A stretch of DNA of 52,113 nt from an uncultured Pelagibacteraceae bacterium (GCA_902582345.1 CACHRU010000006.1:1-52113); one strand, 5' to 3'. Shown: positions 16,651 to 26,584, numbered from the stretch's first letter. Program-made: numbers and translations. Notes: generated by a model from the letters alone, not told the origin.

Positions 16651-17905
16651 ATGAAGCTGTATCTATTTTAGATGAATGCTCTCTTCTCATTTTCCAACCC
16701 TTGCTCAAACCTGCTTGTGCTATACTTATTGCATATCGTCCGTATTTTGTATTTGTATAATCTATTGCTTTCATTAATTTTTTAGATTTATTTTCTAGTA
16801 ATGGAGTTAAAAGATTTTGGTCATTTTGATTAGAATCTTTTAAACCTGATAATATTATACCAGCTTTCTGATATGAATACCCATGCTTGTATATATCTGT
16901 TAAAGCTTTAACAGCATCTTTTATTAACTCTATACTATTGTTAGTTGGAATAGCTAAATCAACTGTTTTTGAGTTTGAATAATATTTTCTATTTTTATCG
17001 AATGGGCTAGTCCTTATAAATACTGTTATTGTTTTTGCAACTTGGTCGTCAGCTCTAATTTTTTCTGCAGCGTTTAAACAATGAGTAATTATCGACTCTT
17101 CTAGCTCATTTATTTCCTTTACTTTTCTACCAAAAGATCTTGAGACACAACAATTTTTTCTTTTTTCTTGCTCTGTCTGCAGGTCAATACAAGGTATCCC
17201 TCTTAATTCCATTGCGGTTTTGGCGCCTAAAACGTTTGTTCCCTTTTTAACCCAAGTATTAGACACATTTTTTAAATCATAAGCATTTTTTATATCATTT
17301 TTATAATAAAATTTAGATAATTGTTTTCCCACTCCCCAAACATCTTCGATTGGAAATTTTTTTAGTTTTTCATCAATATTTGTATTTAAATACATTACAC
17401 CTGCTTTTTCTTTTTTTGCTATATGATTTGCAACTTTACTTAATGTTTTTGTAGTAGCTATACCAACACTAGTTGGTATTCCTGTCCATTTTAACACTCT
17501 TGCTCTTACCTCTCTTCCGTAATCTTCTATTCCTTTCTCATCTACAAAAGATAAATCAATAAAAGCTTCGTCGATCGAATAGATTTCAACTTTAGGTGAA
17601 AAAGTTTTCAATACTTTCATTACTCTACGGGATATATCTCCGTATAACGCATAATTTGAAGAGTATACTTCAACCTTGTTTTTTTTTACTAAATCTTTTA
17701 CTTTAAAGTATGGTTCTCCCATTTTAATACCAAGGACCTTTGCTTCTTTTGATCTAGATATTACACAACCATCATTGTTTGATAAAACAACCACAGCTTT
17801 TTTTTGTATTTTAGGATTAAATAGCCTCTCACATGAAACATAAAACGAATTACAGTCTACTAAGGCTATTTTGTTTTTTTTACTGATGTACTTGATGGAT
17901 GACAT
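16622..17905 (-). CDS. umuC: DNA polymerase V catalytic subunit UmuC (Y family)
   Basis: Error-prone translesion DNA polymerase that works with processed UmuD'. It has 427 residues, standard length. Catalytic acidic residues are D17 in IALVDCNSFYVSCERLF and D112-E113 in YSIDEAFIDLSF. LSNNDGCVISRSKEAK, GIKMGEPYF and TKTLSKVANHIAKK are also typical, and the C-terminal UmuC-specific region ends GLSKGWKMRREHSSKI. Translation starts inside umuD (26-base overlap), giving about 12 residues before the usual family start. No transposon or plasmid marker is nearby, and base composition matches its neighbours. Confidence 0.95.
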   Translation of the reverse strand: MSSIKYISKKNKIALVDCNSFYVSCERLFNPKIQKKAVVVLSNNDGCVISRSKEAKVLGIKMGEPYFKVKDLVKKNKVEVYSSNYALYGDISRRVMKVLKTFSPKVEIYSIDEAFIDLSFVDEKGIEDYGREVRARVLKWTGIPTSVGIATTKTLSKVANHIAKKEKAGVMYLNTNIDEKLKKFPIEDVWGVGKQLSKFYYKNDIKNAYDLKNVSNTWVKKGTNVLGAKTAMELRGIPCIDLQTEQEKRKNCCVSRSFGRKVKEINELEESIITHCLNAAEKIRADDQVAKTITVFIRTSPFDKNRKYYSNSKTVDLAIPTNNSIELIKDAVKALTDIYKHGYSYQKAGIILSGLKDSNQNDQNLLTPLLENKSKKLMKAIDYTNTKYGRYAISIAQAGLSKGWKMRREHSSKIDTASFDLLPKIVV

Positions 17906-18278
17906 AGGTTACCACTCCCCAAATTATTATTTCCTGATCTTTTGATAAATGAATTCTATCTTCTATTTTTTTTGATCCCGAAGCCAAAAATGTTTCTCCT
18001 TTTTCTTTCAAAATTGTTTTTACTACCAGTTCATCATTTACATTAGCAATAACAGTAGAAAAATTTTTAGGATTTATACTTCTATCTACTATTAATAAAT
18101 CTCCATCATAAATACCAACACCGTTCATAGATTTCCCTTGAACCCTGATGATGAATGTTGCTGGTGAATTTTTTATTAAGTGGTTATTCAAATCAACATC
18201 GTCTTCTATGTAATCTGTGGCAGGTGATGGAAAACCAGCTCCTACTTTGTGTATGTAATAAGGTATTTTAAGCTCCAT
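17880..18278 (-). CDS. umuD: UmuD, self-cleaving subunit of DNA polymerase V
   Basis: S24-family protein cleaved through RecA stimulation to UmuD', which activates UmuC. It has 132 residues. The cleavage site is A14-G15 in VGAGFPSPATDY. The catalytic dyad is S50 in VQGKSMNGVGIYDGD and K87 in LVVKTIL. These lie exactly ten residues before the E. coli positions (cleavage at 24-25, S60, K97), so all functional residues are conserved. An SOS-type operator and promoter sit immediately upstream. Confidence 0.95.
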   Translation of the reverse strand: MELKIPYYIHKVGAGFPSPATDYIEDDVDLNNHLIKNSPATFIIRVQGKSMNGVGIYDGDLLIVDRSINPKNFSTVIANVNDELVVKTILKEKGETFLASGSKKIEDRIHLSKDQEIIIWGVVTYVIHQVHQ

Positions 18279-18282
18279 AAAT

Positions 18283-18297
18283 GTTCTTGATTTGTTC
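18283..18297 (-). promoter_or_regulatory. Putative LexA (SOS) operator of umuDC
   Basis: A perfect direct repeat GTTC-N7-GTTC (GTTC at 18283-18286 and 18294-18297), the LexA recognition pattern known for alphaproteobacteria. It lies 4 bases upstream of the umuD ATG and directly downstream of the -10, covering the expected transcription start. No lexA or recA gene is in the window. Confidence 0.8.
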
Positions 18298-18298
18298 T

Positions 18299-18328
18299 TT
18301 TATACATTATAAAGTTATCAAACGTCAA
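18299..18328 (-). promoter_or_regulatory. Sigma70 promoter of umuDC
   Basis: On the minus strand TTGACG (18323-18328), an 18-base spacer and TATAAA (18299-18304). The predicted start is near 18292, within the SOS operator, giving a leader of only about 14 bases. The rest of the gap to 18388 is AT-rich and must contain the divergent promoter of the binding-protein gene, but I see no convincing -35/-10 pair for it. Confidence 0.65.
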
Positions 18329-18388
18329 GATATTAATTGGGTCAAAATGCACAAAGATAAAAAAAAGAAATTGTATTAAAAAAGAATA

Positions 18389-19168
18389 ATGAAGAAAATA
18401 GTAGTTGCATTCATTCTGTCCTTAGTAACAACAACATGCTTTGCAGATGGTCATGCAAAATCAAAGCTGGCTGCAATTAAAAAAAGCGGTGAATTACGCG
18501 TTGGAACAACTGGAGATTGGGATCCGATGTCGATGAAAGATCCTGCAACAAACAAGTATAAAGGATTTGATATTGATGTAATGAAAGAACTTGCTAAAGA
18601 TCTAGGGGTAAAAGTAAAGTTTGTACCTGCAGAATGGAAAACAATAGTGGCTGGAATAACTGCGGATAGATACGATATTTCAACAAGCGTAACTAAAACG
18701 CCTAAAAGAGCAGAGGTAGCGGGATTTACAGCTACTTACTATAAATACGGTACTGTTCCTCTTGTTCTAAAGAAAAATTTAAAAAAGTTTCCAACATGGG
18801 ATTCATTAAATAATAAAAAAGTTACAATAGCTACAACATTAGGTACTTCTCAAGAAGAAAAAGCAAAAGAATTTTTCCCAAAATCAAAACTTAAATCTGT
18901 TGAAGCACCTGCTAGAGATTTTCAAGAAGTTTTGGCGGGAAGAGCAGACGGCAACATTACGAGTTCTCTTGAAGCCAATAAATTAATCGTTAAGTATCCT
19001 CAATTAGCTATAGTTCCTGATGGAGGCAAGAACCCTGCTTTTCTGGCTATGATGGTTCCAAAAGGAGATAAGATTTGGAATGACTATGTTAGCAATTGGA
19101 TCAAAAGAAAACAATCTTCTGGGTTTTTTATGACTCTTGAAGCTAAATATAACCTTAAAAGTTTATAA
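18389..19168 (+). CDS. Periplasmic solute-binding protein, family 3 (amino-acid type, PheC-like)
   Basis: Secreted protein of 259 residues with a signal peptide (1-19, cleavage after CFA). The bacterial solute-binding family 3 fold is shown by [58 protein letters not shown] and [17 protein letters not shown]. The start of the mature protein is closest to cyclohexadienyl dehydratase (PheC)-type members of this family, so an enzyme is a possible alternative. The adjacent permease 41 bases downstream favours transport of an amino acid or related small acid. The ligand cannot be read from sequence. Confidence 0.82.
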   Translation: MKKIVVAFILSLVTTTCFADGHAKSKLAAIKKSGELRVGTTGDWDPMSMKDPATNKYKGFDIDVMKELAKDLGVKVKFVPAEWKTIVAGITADRYDISTSVTKTPKRAEVAGFTATYYKYGTVPLVLKKNLKKFPTWDSLNNKKVTIATTLGTSQEEKAKEFFPKSKLKSVEAPARDFQEVLAGRADGNITSSLEANKLIVKYPQLAIVPDGGKNPAFLAMMVPKGDKIWNDYVSNWIKRKQSSGFFMTLEAKYNLKSL

Positions 19169-19209
19169 TTTAAGTTTAAAAAATCTTTATTTACAAATAT
19201 AGTCAATTA

Positions 19210-19944
19210 GTGAAGATTTTAAAATTAACAGTTTTATTTTTTTTTCTACAAGGATGTAGCTCAAACTACGAGTGGGGTTGGTATATTCTTAGTCCAGAAA
19301 ATATAGAGGGTCTGACAAATCTTAAATTTTTGATAAGTGGAATAACTACCACTATTTATATTTCAGTAGTGTCTATAATTCTTGCGATGATTATAGGTTT
19401 GATTGTTGCTTTACCTTCGCTTTCAAATAATAAGTTTCTGAGTTATTTTAATATTGGTTACGTTGAATTTGTTAGAGCAATACCTTTATTAGTATTAATT
19501 CTTTGGATTTATTATGGGTTACCAATAATGCTGGGGGTAAGCTTTTCTCCATTTGTGTCTGGCATAATAGCTTTAACGATAAGTGAAAGTGCCTTTCAAG
19601 CAGAAATTTTCAGAGCAGGTATAAATTCAATTTCTAAAGGACAACACGAAGTATCTGAGTCCCTCGGAATGGATTTTTGGAAAAAAATGAGATTAGTAAT
19701 TTTACCACAAGCTATTAAAGTTGTATTACCCGCGATGGGAAATCAATTTGTTTATGTTTTAAAAATGTCCTCTCTAGTATCGATTATAGGGATAGGAGAT
19801 TTAACAAGAAAGGCTAATGAACTAGTCACAACTACCTACAGACCTTTAGAAATATATACATTTTTAATACTAGAGTACTTAGTGTTAATATTAGTAGTCT
19901 CTTATTTTGTAAGAAAATTAGAAAATAAACTAAAATACAAATAA
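19210..19944 (+). CDS. Amino-acid ABC transporter permease (HisM/GlnP type) with lipobox-like N-terminus
   Basis: Inner-membrane permease of polar amino-acid ABC transporters, 244 residues, starting at GTG. Family features are GITTTIYISVVSIILAMIIG, FVRAIPLLVLILWIYYGLP, the coupling loop ESLGMDFWKKMRLVILPQAIKVVLPAMGNQFV, and VSIIGIGDLTRKANEL. The first 18 residues read as a hydrophobic stretch ending LQGCSS, like a lipoprotein signal, which is unusual for a permease. No ATPase gene follows; the next gene is a convergent MATE pump overlapping by 15 bases. An ATPase from another locus must serve it if it is a transporter. Confidence 0.88.
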   Translation: MKILKLTVLFFFLQGCSSNYEWGWYILSPENIEGLTNLKFLISGITTTIYISVVSIILAMIIGLIVALPSLSNNKFLSYFNIGYVEFVRAIPLLVLILWIYYGLPIMLGVSFSPFVSGIIALTISESAFQAEIFRAGINSISKGQHEVSESLGMDFWKKMRLVILPQAIKVVLPAMGNQFVYVLKMSSLVSIIGIGDLTRKANELVTTTYRPLEIYTFLILEYLVLILVVSYFVRKLENKLKYK

Positions 19945-21291
19945 CTTTTTAAAAGAAACTCTAAAAACCCTTTTCAAAAAAAATGGCACAAAAGTTAATA
20001 CCACTAGTCCCATCATCCAATTTGTTGCCAGGATTGTGTAGAAAATATCTTGGTATTCACCATTTTTAATATTAATTACATACCAAAGAGACATAAATGG
20101 TATTAACGTAAGTCTAAGTATCGTCATATATAAACTATAAATTGGTCTTTTAAGAGCTTGGAATAGAGCAGAAGTAATGAAAAATACGGGATAAACAGGC
20201 CCTATTAAAGCAGCAACCTGTAAATAAAGTGCTCCTCTTTGAATAACCTCGGGGTCATTTGTAAAAAAAGAAATTATAATTTCAGATGTAAGATAAATAA
20301 AAATACCCGCTAACACCATAAATCCAGAACCAAACATTAATGCTTTTCCATAAACCTCTTTGACTCTGAAGTACATTTTTGCTCCAAAATTTTGACCAGC
20401 AATGGATAGAACGGCAGTGTTCAAACCTATAACGGGTAGTAATAATACTTGTTCTATTCTCACTGCGGTTCCATAACCTGCTGTTGCTAATTCACCAAAT
20501 TGTCCAACAAAATAAAAAATATTAAATACCCCAAACATTATCATTAACATAGTAAACATTATTGGAACCGACTGTTTAAAAAGTGTGCTGATGTAATCAA
20601 ATTTTGGCTTAAAGCATTCTATGTACAAGAACTTTTTTAATTTACAGCAATAAACTTTATTAGCTAGATATATTAAACCTATACACTGGGATACTAGGGT
20701 GGCAATCGCTAAACCAGCTATACCGAATGATGGTATAAATCCATAACCAAAAATAAATAAAGGATTTAAAAATATATTTAAGAAGAATGTAAATATTAAA
20801 ACGTTTCTATAACTTTTTGTATCTCCCTGTGCATTCAAAGTCCCATTTAAAGATAACTGAACTAATACAATTACGGCGCCCAAAAATATAATATCTAAAT
20901 ATTCACGTGTTAAAATTATACTTTCTTCGGTCGAACCCATAATTCTTAAAAGTTCATCTGAAAAATTTAAACCAAAAAGGGTTACGAAGATTGAGGTAAC
21001 AATCGCTAATATTATAGACTGTGCAACGTACATAGAGGCTTTTCTGTCTTCTTTAGCTCCAATGGAGTTACTTATTAATGCTGTGGTCCCAGCTCCAATA
21101 CCAACAGCTACAGCTATTGCTATAAAATAAATAGGCCATGATTTTGCTATCGCTGCTAGTGCTTCTGGGGAAATTTTTCCTGCAAAATAGGTATCCACTA
21201 AATTATAAAAAGTTTGAAAAAGAGATCCAGTACTAGCTGGTATAGTCACCTTTCTTAAAAGTTGCCAAATTGAACCTTTAGTTAAATCCAT
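19930..21291 (-). CDS. MATE family efflux transporter
   Basis: Twelve-helix inner-membrane exporter of the MATE/NorM superfamily, 453 residues. It starts GSIWQLLRKVTIPASTGSLFQTFYNLVDTYF, the family signature, followed by GTTALISNSIGAKEDRKAS, and the second half repeats with GYGTAVRIEQVLLLPVIGLNTAVLSIAGQNFGA. MATE proteins export organic cations, drugs or metabolites using Na+ or H+ gradients; the substrate is unknown. It is 2 bases after trhO and may be the distal gene of the gatCAB-trhO run. Confidence 0.9.
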   Translation of the reverse strand: MDLTKGSIWQLLRKVTIPASTGSLFQTFYNLVDTYFAGKISPEALAAIAKSWPIYFIAIAVAVGIGAGTTALISNSIGAKEDRKASMYVAQSIILAIVTSIFVTLFGLNFSDELLRIMGSTEESIILTREYLDIIFLGAVIVLVQLSLNGTLNAQGDTKSYRNVLIFTFFLNIFLNPLFIFGYGFIPSFGIAGLAIATLVSQCIGLIYLANKVYCCKLKKFLYIECFKPKFDYISTLFKQSVPIMFTMLMIMFGVFNIFYFVGQFGELATAGYGTAVRIEQVLLLPVIGLNTAVLSIAGQNFGAKMYFRVKEVYGKALMFGSGFMVLAGIFIYLTSEIIISFFTNDPEVIQRGALYLQVAALIGPVYPVFFITSALFQALKRPIYSLYMTILRLTLIPFMSLWYVINIKNGEYQDIFYTILATNWMMGLVVLTFVPFFLKRVFRVSFKKLFVF

Positions 21292-21293
21292 AT

Positions 21294-22199
21294 TTAATAT
21301 TCCTTTTGAAATTTATGCTTCTTTCCTTCTTTTTTAGCAAGATTAATTTGACTCTGCCTCATTCTAAATCTTGATTTTTGTAAATTTGTTAGTGTGTCAT
21401 GACACCTTTGACAAGAAACGCCCTCTTCATATTTATTAGACCTTTTGTCATTTCTTGATATGGGTTTACGACAGCCAGCGCAAATTGAAAAAGTTCCTTG
21501 TTTTAATTTATGTTTTAGAGAAACTCTATTATCGAAAACAAAACATTCACCCTTCCACAAGCTATCTTTTTTTTTTGTTTTGTTAAGATAATTAAGTATT
21601 CCACCTTTTAATTGAAAAACATTTTTAAACCCTTTCTTTTTTAAAAATATTGAGGCCTTTTCACATCTTATTCCTCCAGTACAAAACATTGCAACGGGTT
21701 TAGTTTTTTCAATTTCATTTAAAAATTTTGGTAAATCTTTAAAATTTTGAATATTTGGATTAATAGCTTTTTTAAAAGTTCCAACATTAAATTCAAAAGG
21801 TTTTCTTACATCTATTACAAGGGTTTCTTTTTTTGTAATTAGATTATTCCATGATTTACCAGATACATACCTGTTAAGTCTTTTTTTCTCATTATCAATT
21901 ATTAATCCTAGGGGTACTACCTCTTTTTTTATTTTTACTCTTGCTTTATGAAATGGTTGAAAACAACTTTTAGATATATTGGTGCTGTCAAAGAGTTTAA
22001 ATTTAAAATTTTTTTTTAATAAATTTGTAATTTTACTCACATCTTTGTTTTGACCTGCAAGAGTTCCATTTATACCTTCAGGTGATAATATTATTGTTCC
22101 TTTAACACTGTTGTTAAATATTTCATTTTCTAAATAATTTTTATACTTTCTTAATGAGTTAATCTTTTTAAACTTATAAAATCCAAAAACAGTAAACAT
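21294..22199 (-). CDS. trhO: tRNA uridine(34) hydroxylase TrhO (rhodanese family)
   Basis: Rhodanese-related protein (YceA type) that forms 5-hydroxyuridine at tRNA position 34. It has 301 residues. An N-terminal acylphosphatase-like domain (GTIILSPEGINGTLAG) is followed by the rhodanese domain (VIDVRKPFEFNVGTF) with the catalytic loop MFCTGGIRCEKAS (C173, C179). A C-terminal zinc-type region has CAGCRKPI and CQRCHD. The start overlaps the O-methyltransferase stop by one base. Confidence 0.92.
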   Translation of the reverse strand: MFTVFGFYKFKKINSLRKYKNYLENEIFNNSVKGTIILSPEGINGTLAGQNKDVSKITNLLKKNFKFKLFDSTNISKSCFQPFHKARVKIKKEVVPLGLIIDNEKKRLNRYVSGKSWNNLITKKETLVIDVRKPFEFNVGTFKKAINPNIQNFKDLPKFLNEIEKTKPVAMFCTGGIRCEKASIFLKKKGFKNVFQLKGGILNYLNKTKKKDSLWKGECFVFDNRVSLKHKLKQGTFSICAGCRKPISRNDKRSNKYEEGVSCQRCHDTLTNLQKSRFRMRQSQINLAKKEGKKHKFQKEY

Positions 22200-22852
22200 T
22201 ATCTTTTAATACAAATTGTAAATCCGTCTCCAATAGGAATTATGTTTTTTGTAATTCTTTTATCTTTTTTAACATGTTTATTAAAATCCCTGATAATATT
22301 TGTAAATTTCTCGTTATTTGCATTATCAGCAACCTCACCGTGCCACAAAACGTTATCAATTATTATTAGACCTTTTTTTTCTATCAAATCAATACAAATT
22401 TCATAATAATTTAGATAGTTTTCTTTATCAGCATCAATGAAAATTAAATCGAATAATTTTTTTGATTCTTTAAATTCTTTTAAACTTTCAATAGCTGGTT
22501 TGATAATTTGTTTAATTTTTTTTTCGTTGGCTTTATCATAAAAAAGTTTAGCTTTATTACTAAATTCAGGATTTTTATCTAGACTAATTAAAGCGCCATC
22601 AGAAGGAAGTGCCATTGCCATAGATAAAGCACTAAAACCAGTGAAACTACCAATTTCTAAAATTTTTTTAACATTCGAAACTTTTATTAATGTTTGTAGA
22701 AATTGAGCTTGTGATATAGATATTTGCAATCTTTGCTGATCTCCTAAACTTACATTGTACTGAATTATTTCTTTCTGTACATCGGACAAGCTTTCTGAAT
22801 GATCAATAATATATTGTTCAAGACTGTCAGTTAAATCTAATTTTTTAGGCAT
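22199..22852 (-). CDS. Class I SAM-dependent O-methyltransferase (caffeoyl-CoA/catechol type)
   Basis: Soluble methyltransferase of 217 residues in the cation-dependent O-methyltransferase family. The SAM motif is ILEIGSFTGFSALSMAMALP. The metal/substrate segment is DLIFIDADKENYLNYYE, followed by GLIIIDNVLWHGEVAD. The physiological acceptor is unknown; bacterial members act on catechol-like compounds in vitro, and some modify tRNA wobble uridines (TrmR-type), which is a possibility beside trhO. It is 2 bases after gatB. Confidence 0.85.
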   Translation of the reverse strand: MPKKLDLTDSLEQYIIDHSESLSDVQKEIIQYNVSLGDQQRLQISISQAQFLQTLIKVSNVKKILEIGSFTGFSALSMAMALPSDGALISLDKNPEFSNKAKLFYDKANEKKIKQIIKPAIESLKEFKESKKLFDLIFIDADKENYLNYYEICIDLIEKKGLIIIDNVLWHGEVADNANNEKFTNIIRDFNKHVKKDKRITKNIIPIGDGFTICIKR

Positions 22853-22854
22853 AA

Positions 22855-24333
22855 TTAGCCTTTTAAAAGTTTTTTTAAAATTTCGTTTGTTAATTGCGGG
22901 TTTGCTTTTCCATCTGATTGTTTCATAACTTGACCAACAAAAAAACCAAATAGCTTTTCTTTACCGGACTTATACTGATCAACTTTATCTTTATTCTTGA
23001 ATAATATTTCATTGATGATTTTTTCTAATTCTTTGGGATCACTTTGTTGTTTCATCCCTTTTGACACTATAATATTTTTTGGGTTGTCCCCACTTTCGAC
23101 CATTATTTCAAAAACTTCTTTTGCTATTCTACCAGAAATTTCTCCTGTTTTTATTGATTGAACTAACTCGGCAAAGTTTTTAGCAGAGATGGGTGAGTTA
23201 GAAATATTGAGTCCTTTATCATTTAACATTGCGAATAAGTCTCCCATCATCCATGTAGCTGCAAGTTTTTTATCAGATAACTTTGCAGCCTCCTCGTAAT
23301 AGTCAGAAATTTCTTTTTCAGAAACCAGCACATTTGCTTCATATGAATTGAGTCCATATTCATTAATAAATCTCTCTTTTTTATTATCAGGTAACTCAGG
23401 TAAAGATTTTTTTAAATCATCGATTAATTTTTGTTCAATTTTAAGAGGTAAAAGGTCAGGGTCTGGAAAATATCTATAGTCATGAGCATCCTCTTTTGAT
23501 CTCATTGATCTTGTTTCATTTTTTTTTGTATCAAATAGTCTTGTTTCCTGATCAATTTTTTTTCCTTCATCTAATAATTCAACTTGTCTTTTTGCTTCAT
23601 ATTCGATCGCCATTTGCATAAATTTAATTGAATTTACATTTTTAATCTCACATCTTGTGCCAAATTTTTTATCTCCGACTTTTCTTACCGATACGTTAAC
23701 ATCAGCTCTTAATGATCCTTCTTGCATATTACCATCGCAAGTACCTAGATATCTCATTATTGTTCTAAGTTTTTTTATGTAAGCATTGACTTCTTCTGGA
23801 GATCGAAGATCTGGTTTACTTACTATTTCCATTAATGCAATTCCAGAACGATTTAAGTCTACAAAAGTACTTGATGGATCCATATCATGAATACTTTTAC
23901 CGGCGTCTTGTTCTAAATGGAGTCTTTCAATTCCAATTTCTTTTGAGCCATACGGCATATCTAATAAAACTTTTCCTTCACCAACAATAGGATTTTTATA
24001 CTGTGAAATTTGATAACCTTGAGGAAGATCCGCATAAAAATAATTTTTTCTATCAAACACCGAGTTTTTATTAATCTTGGCATTTAATCCTAAACCTGTC
24101 CTGATAGCTTGGTTTATACACTCTTTATTTATAACAGGCAGCATGCCTGGAAAAGCAGAGTCTATAAGACTTACCTGACTATTAGGTTCAGCACCAAATT
24201 TAGTTGACGAGCCAGAGAAAAGTTTTGAATTTGATAATACTTGAGCATGAACTTCCAAACCAATAATTACCTCATACTGGTTTTTCTCTCCTTTTATAAA
24301 GTAATCAAATTTATCTTTACTCATAACCACCAA
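22855..24333 (-). CDS. gatB: Aspartyl/glutamyl-tRNA amidotransferase subunit B
   Basis: Subunit of GatCAB that activates and amidates Glu-tRNA(Gln) and Asp-tRNA(Asn). It has 492 residues. The signature region is [20 protein letters not shown], with [33 protein letters not shown] and [16 protein letters not shown]. The C-terminal YqeY-like tRNA-binding domain ends [20 protein letters not shown]. It overlaps gatA by 13 bases. The start here adds about 15 residues before the conserved core; the second Met (residue 4) is equally possible. Confidence 0.97.
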   Translation of the reverse strand: MVVMSKDKFDYFIKGEKNQYEVIIGLEVHAQVLSNSKLFSGSSTKFGAEPNSQVSLIDSAFPGMLPVINKECINQAIRTGLGLNAKINKNSVFDRKNYFYADLPQGYQISQYKNPIVGEGKVLLDMPYGSKEIGIERLHLEQDAGKSIHDMDPSSTFVDLNRSGIALMEIVSKPDLRSPEEVNAYIKKLRTIMRYLGTCDGNMQEGSLRADVNVSVRKVGDKKFGTRCEIKNVNSIKFMQMAIEYEAKRQVELLDEGKKIDQETRLFDTKKNETRSMRSKEDAHDYRYFPDPDLLPLKIEQKLIDDLKKSLPELPDNKKERFINEYGLNSYEANVLVSEKEISDYYEEAAKLSDKKLAATWMMGDLFAMLNDKGLNISNSPISAKNFAELVQSIKTGEISGRIAKEVFEIMVESGDNPKNIIVSKGMKQQSDPKELEKIINEILFKNKDKVDQYKSGKEKLFGFFVGQVMKQSDGKANPQLTNEILKKLLKG

Positions 24334-25778
24334 TTCTTTATTTCATTTTTAAAATTACAATTTTTTTCAAAAGCATAAGCAATATTTAATATATTTTGTT
24401 CATCTAAAGTCTTGCCAATTAATTGTAGCCCTAACGGATAGCCTTTTTTATCCAAACCTGCAGGTATCGAAATTGCAGGTAAACCAGCTAAATTCACTGG
24501 TACAGTAAATATGTCATTAAGATACATAGAAATAGGATCATTAGTCTTTTCGCCAATTTTAAATGCAGAACTTGGTGTTGAAGGTGTTAAAATAGCATCT
24601 ATCTTGCCAAAATTTTCATCAAAGTCTTTTTTTATAAGCTGTCTCACTTTTTGAGCTTTAAGATAATAAGCATCATAATATCCTGATGATAAAACATAAG
24701 TGCCAATTAGTATTCTTCTTTTTACTTCATCTCCAAATCCCTCGGACCTTGTATTCATATACATTTCAATTAAATCATTTCCTTTTGAAGATCTGTAGCC
24801 ATACTTTACGCCGTCATATCTTGCTAAATTTGAAGAAGCCTCAGCTGGTGCAACTATATAATATGTTGGCAGTGCATATTTTGTATGAGGAAGTGAAATA
24901 TCGATAATTTCAGCACCTAAATCTTTCAAAATTCTTTTTCCATTATTCCATAACTCATCAATTTCTTTTGGCATATTTTCAACTCTATATTCTTTTGGAA
25001 TTCCTATTTTCAGACCTTTAATGTCTGTTTTCAAATTTTTAGAATAATTTTCTTTTTTCTTTTCTATAGATGTAGAATCTTTTTTATCAAATCCAGCCAT
25101 AGCCTCTAACATGATTGAACAATCTTTTACAGATTTAGTCATCGGACCAGCTTGATCAAGTGATGAGGCAAAGGCAACTATTCCCCAACGTGAACATAAT
25201 CCATAAGTTGGTTTTAACCCAACAGTTCCAGTAAAAGATGCAGGCTGTCTTATTGAACCACCTGTATCTGTTCCAATTGTTGCTGGAGTCAAATCTGCTG
25301 CAAGTGCGGATGCAGAACCACCAGATGACCCCCCTGGTACAGTATCCTTAGCAACTGGATTTATAACATTTCCAAAATGACTTGTTTCGTTAGATGAACC
25401 CATTGCATATTCATCACAATTCAATTTACCAAGTAAGATTGCTCCTTCTTTCCATAAATTTTCTGTAACTGTGGACTCATAATTTGGTATAAAATTTTTT
25501 AGCATTTTGCTACCGGCTGTAGTTTTAAAACCATTGGTGCAAAAAAGATCTTTTATAGCCAATGGGACGCCTGGAAGTAAAGAGTTTATATTCGGTTTTT
25601 TGTCAAATTCTTTTGCTTTTTGAATAGTATGCTCAAAACAGGTAGTTATATATGAATTAAGTTTTTTGCTTTTGTTTATTTTGTCTATATAAAGATTAAC
25701 AAGCTCCTCGGATTTGATTTCTTTTTTTTTCAATAATTCTATTATCTCTGATAAGTTCTTTTTTATAATTTCTGACAT
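24321..25778 (-). CDS. gatA: Aspartyl/glutamyl-tRNA amidotransferase subunit A
   Basis: Amidase subunit that releases ammonia from glutamine for GatB. It has 485 residues. The Ser-cisSer-Lys triad is K76 in LAIKDLFC, S151 in [10 protein letters not shown] and S175 in [14 protein letters not shown]. It shares one base with the gatC stop and overlaps gatB by 13 bases, so gatCAB is a compact operon. Its presence implies that Gln-tRNA and/or Asn-tRNA is made by transamidation. Confidence 0.97.
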   Translation of the reverse strand: MSEIIKKNLSEIIELLKKKEIKSEELVNLYIDKINKSKKLNSYITTCFEHTIQKAKEFDKKPNINSLLPGVPLAIKDLFCTNGFKTTAGSKMLKNFIPNYESTVTENLWKEGAILLGKLNCDEYAMGSSNETSHFGNVINPVAKDTVPGGSSGGSASALAADLTPATIGTDTGGSIRQPASFTGTVGLKPTYGLCSRWGIVAFASSLDQAGPMTKSVKDCSIMLEAMAGFDKKDSTSIEKKKENYSKNLKTDIKGLKIGIPKEYRVENMPKEIDELWNNGKRILKDLGAEIIDISLPHTKYALPTYYIVAPAEASSNLARYDGVKYGYRSSKGNDLIEMYMNTRSEGFGDEVKRRILIGTYVLSSGYYDAYYLKAQKVRQLIKKDFDENFGKIDAILTPSTPSSAFKIGEKTNDPISMYLNDIFTVPVNLAGLPAISIPAGLDKKGYPLGLQLIGKTLDEQNILNIAYAFEKNCNFKNEIKNWWL

Positions 25779-26065
25779 TATTCAATTACCTTTGGAACAA
25801 CAAAAAATTCCTCATTCTTTTTTGGCGAATTTTTGAGTATCTTATCTCTTATTTTTCCATCATCTATTTTGTCTTCTCGTGATCTAAGCGGTGTATTCAA
25901 AATGGAGGATAATGGCTCTACCTTTTCAGTATTTAACTCATTTAATTGCTCTATAAATTTGAAAATAGATGTAAGATCTTTTGCTAAAGACTCGGTTTTA
26001 TTTGAATCTAAAGAAATTCTAGCTAACTTACTAATATGCTTAATTTTATCTTTATCTATGGACAT
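25778..26065 (-). CDS. gatC: Aspartyl/glutamyl-tRNA amidotransferase subunit C
   Basis: Small stabilising subunit of GatCAB, 95 residues. It starts [18 protein letters not shown], typical of GatC, with [19 protein letters not shown] in the middle and a conserved end FFVVPKVIE. It is the first gene of the gat run and is divergent from ruvX across 54 bases. Confidence 0.95.
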   Translation of the reverse strand: MSIDKDKIKHISKLARISLDSNKTESLAKDLTSIFKFIEQLNELNTEKVEPLSSILNTPLRSREDKIDDGKIRDKILKNSPKKNEEFFVVPKVIE

Positions 26066-26119
26066 CTGTGATTTAAGTTATTTATATAGGAAATTAATAC
26101 CATAAAATATAATAAATAC

Positions 26120-26584
26120 ATGTTGGATATTGAAGAATTTAAGAAAAAACTAGACAAAAAATCAAGGCTTATGGGCATTGATCCAGGGAAAAAGCGTATA
26201 GGGGTCGCTATTTCTGATGAAAACAAAAAAATTGCAACACCTTATACAACAATAGTTAAAAAAAATTACTCTGACTTTCTAATTGAAATTAAAAAGATAT
26301 TTTTTGAAAATAACATAAAGGGTATAATAATTGGAAATCCTATAAATATGGATGGCTCACCTAGTGCATCATCTCAATCTGCTAAAGATTTGGCTATAAA
26401 TTTATCAAAAGATATTACTAAAAATATCACTTTATGGGATGAAAGACTATCCAGCGAAGGAGCATTTAATTTATCAAGTAATTTAGATGTAAATGTTAGT
26501 AAAAAGGTGCAAAAACTCGACGAAAACGCAGCTCAATTCATTTTGCAGGGAGCTTTGGATTATTTAACAAAAAATAATACTTGA
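26120..26584 (+). CDS. ruvX: Putative pre-16S rRNA nuclease / Holliday junction resolvase-like YqgF
   Basis: RNase H-fold protein of 154 residues. Motifs are LMGIDPGKKRIGVAISDE near the N-terminus, IIIGNPINMDGSPSASS in the middle, and LWDERLSSEGAFN, with a last conserved acidic residue in LDENAAQFILQGAL. In E. coli the homolog YqgF processes the 16S rRNA 5' end; a Holliday-junction role has also been proposed. It lies 35 bases before pyrB on the same strand. Confidence 0.9.
   Translation: MLDIEEFKKKLDKKSRLMGIDPGKKRIGVAISDENKKIATPYTTIVKKNYSDFLIEIKKIFFENNIKGIIIGNPINMDGSPSASSQSAKDLAINLSKDITKNITLWDERLSSEGAFNLSSNLDVNVSKKVQKLDENAAQFILQGALDYLTKNNT

Noticed and set aside
16622-18278. umuDC as a mark of a plasmid, prophage or integrated element
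   Set aside because: No integrase, transposase, repeats or composition shift flank it, and its promoter/operator layout fits the host pattern.
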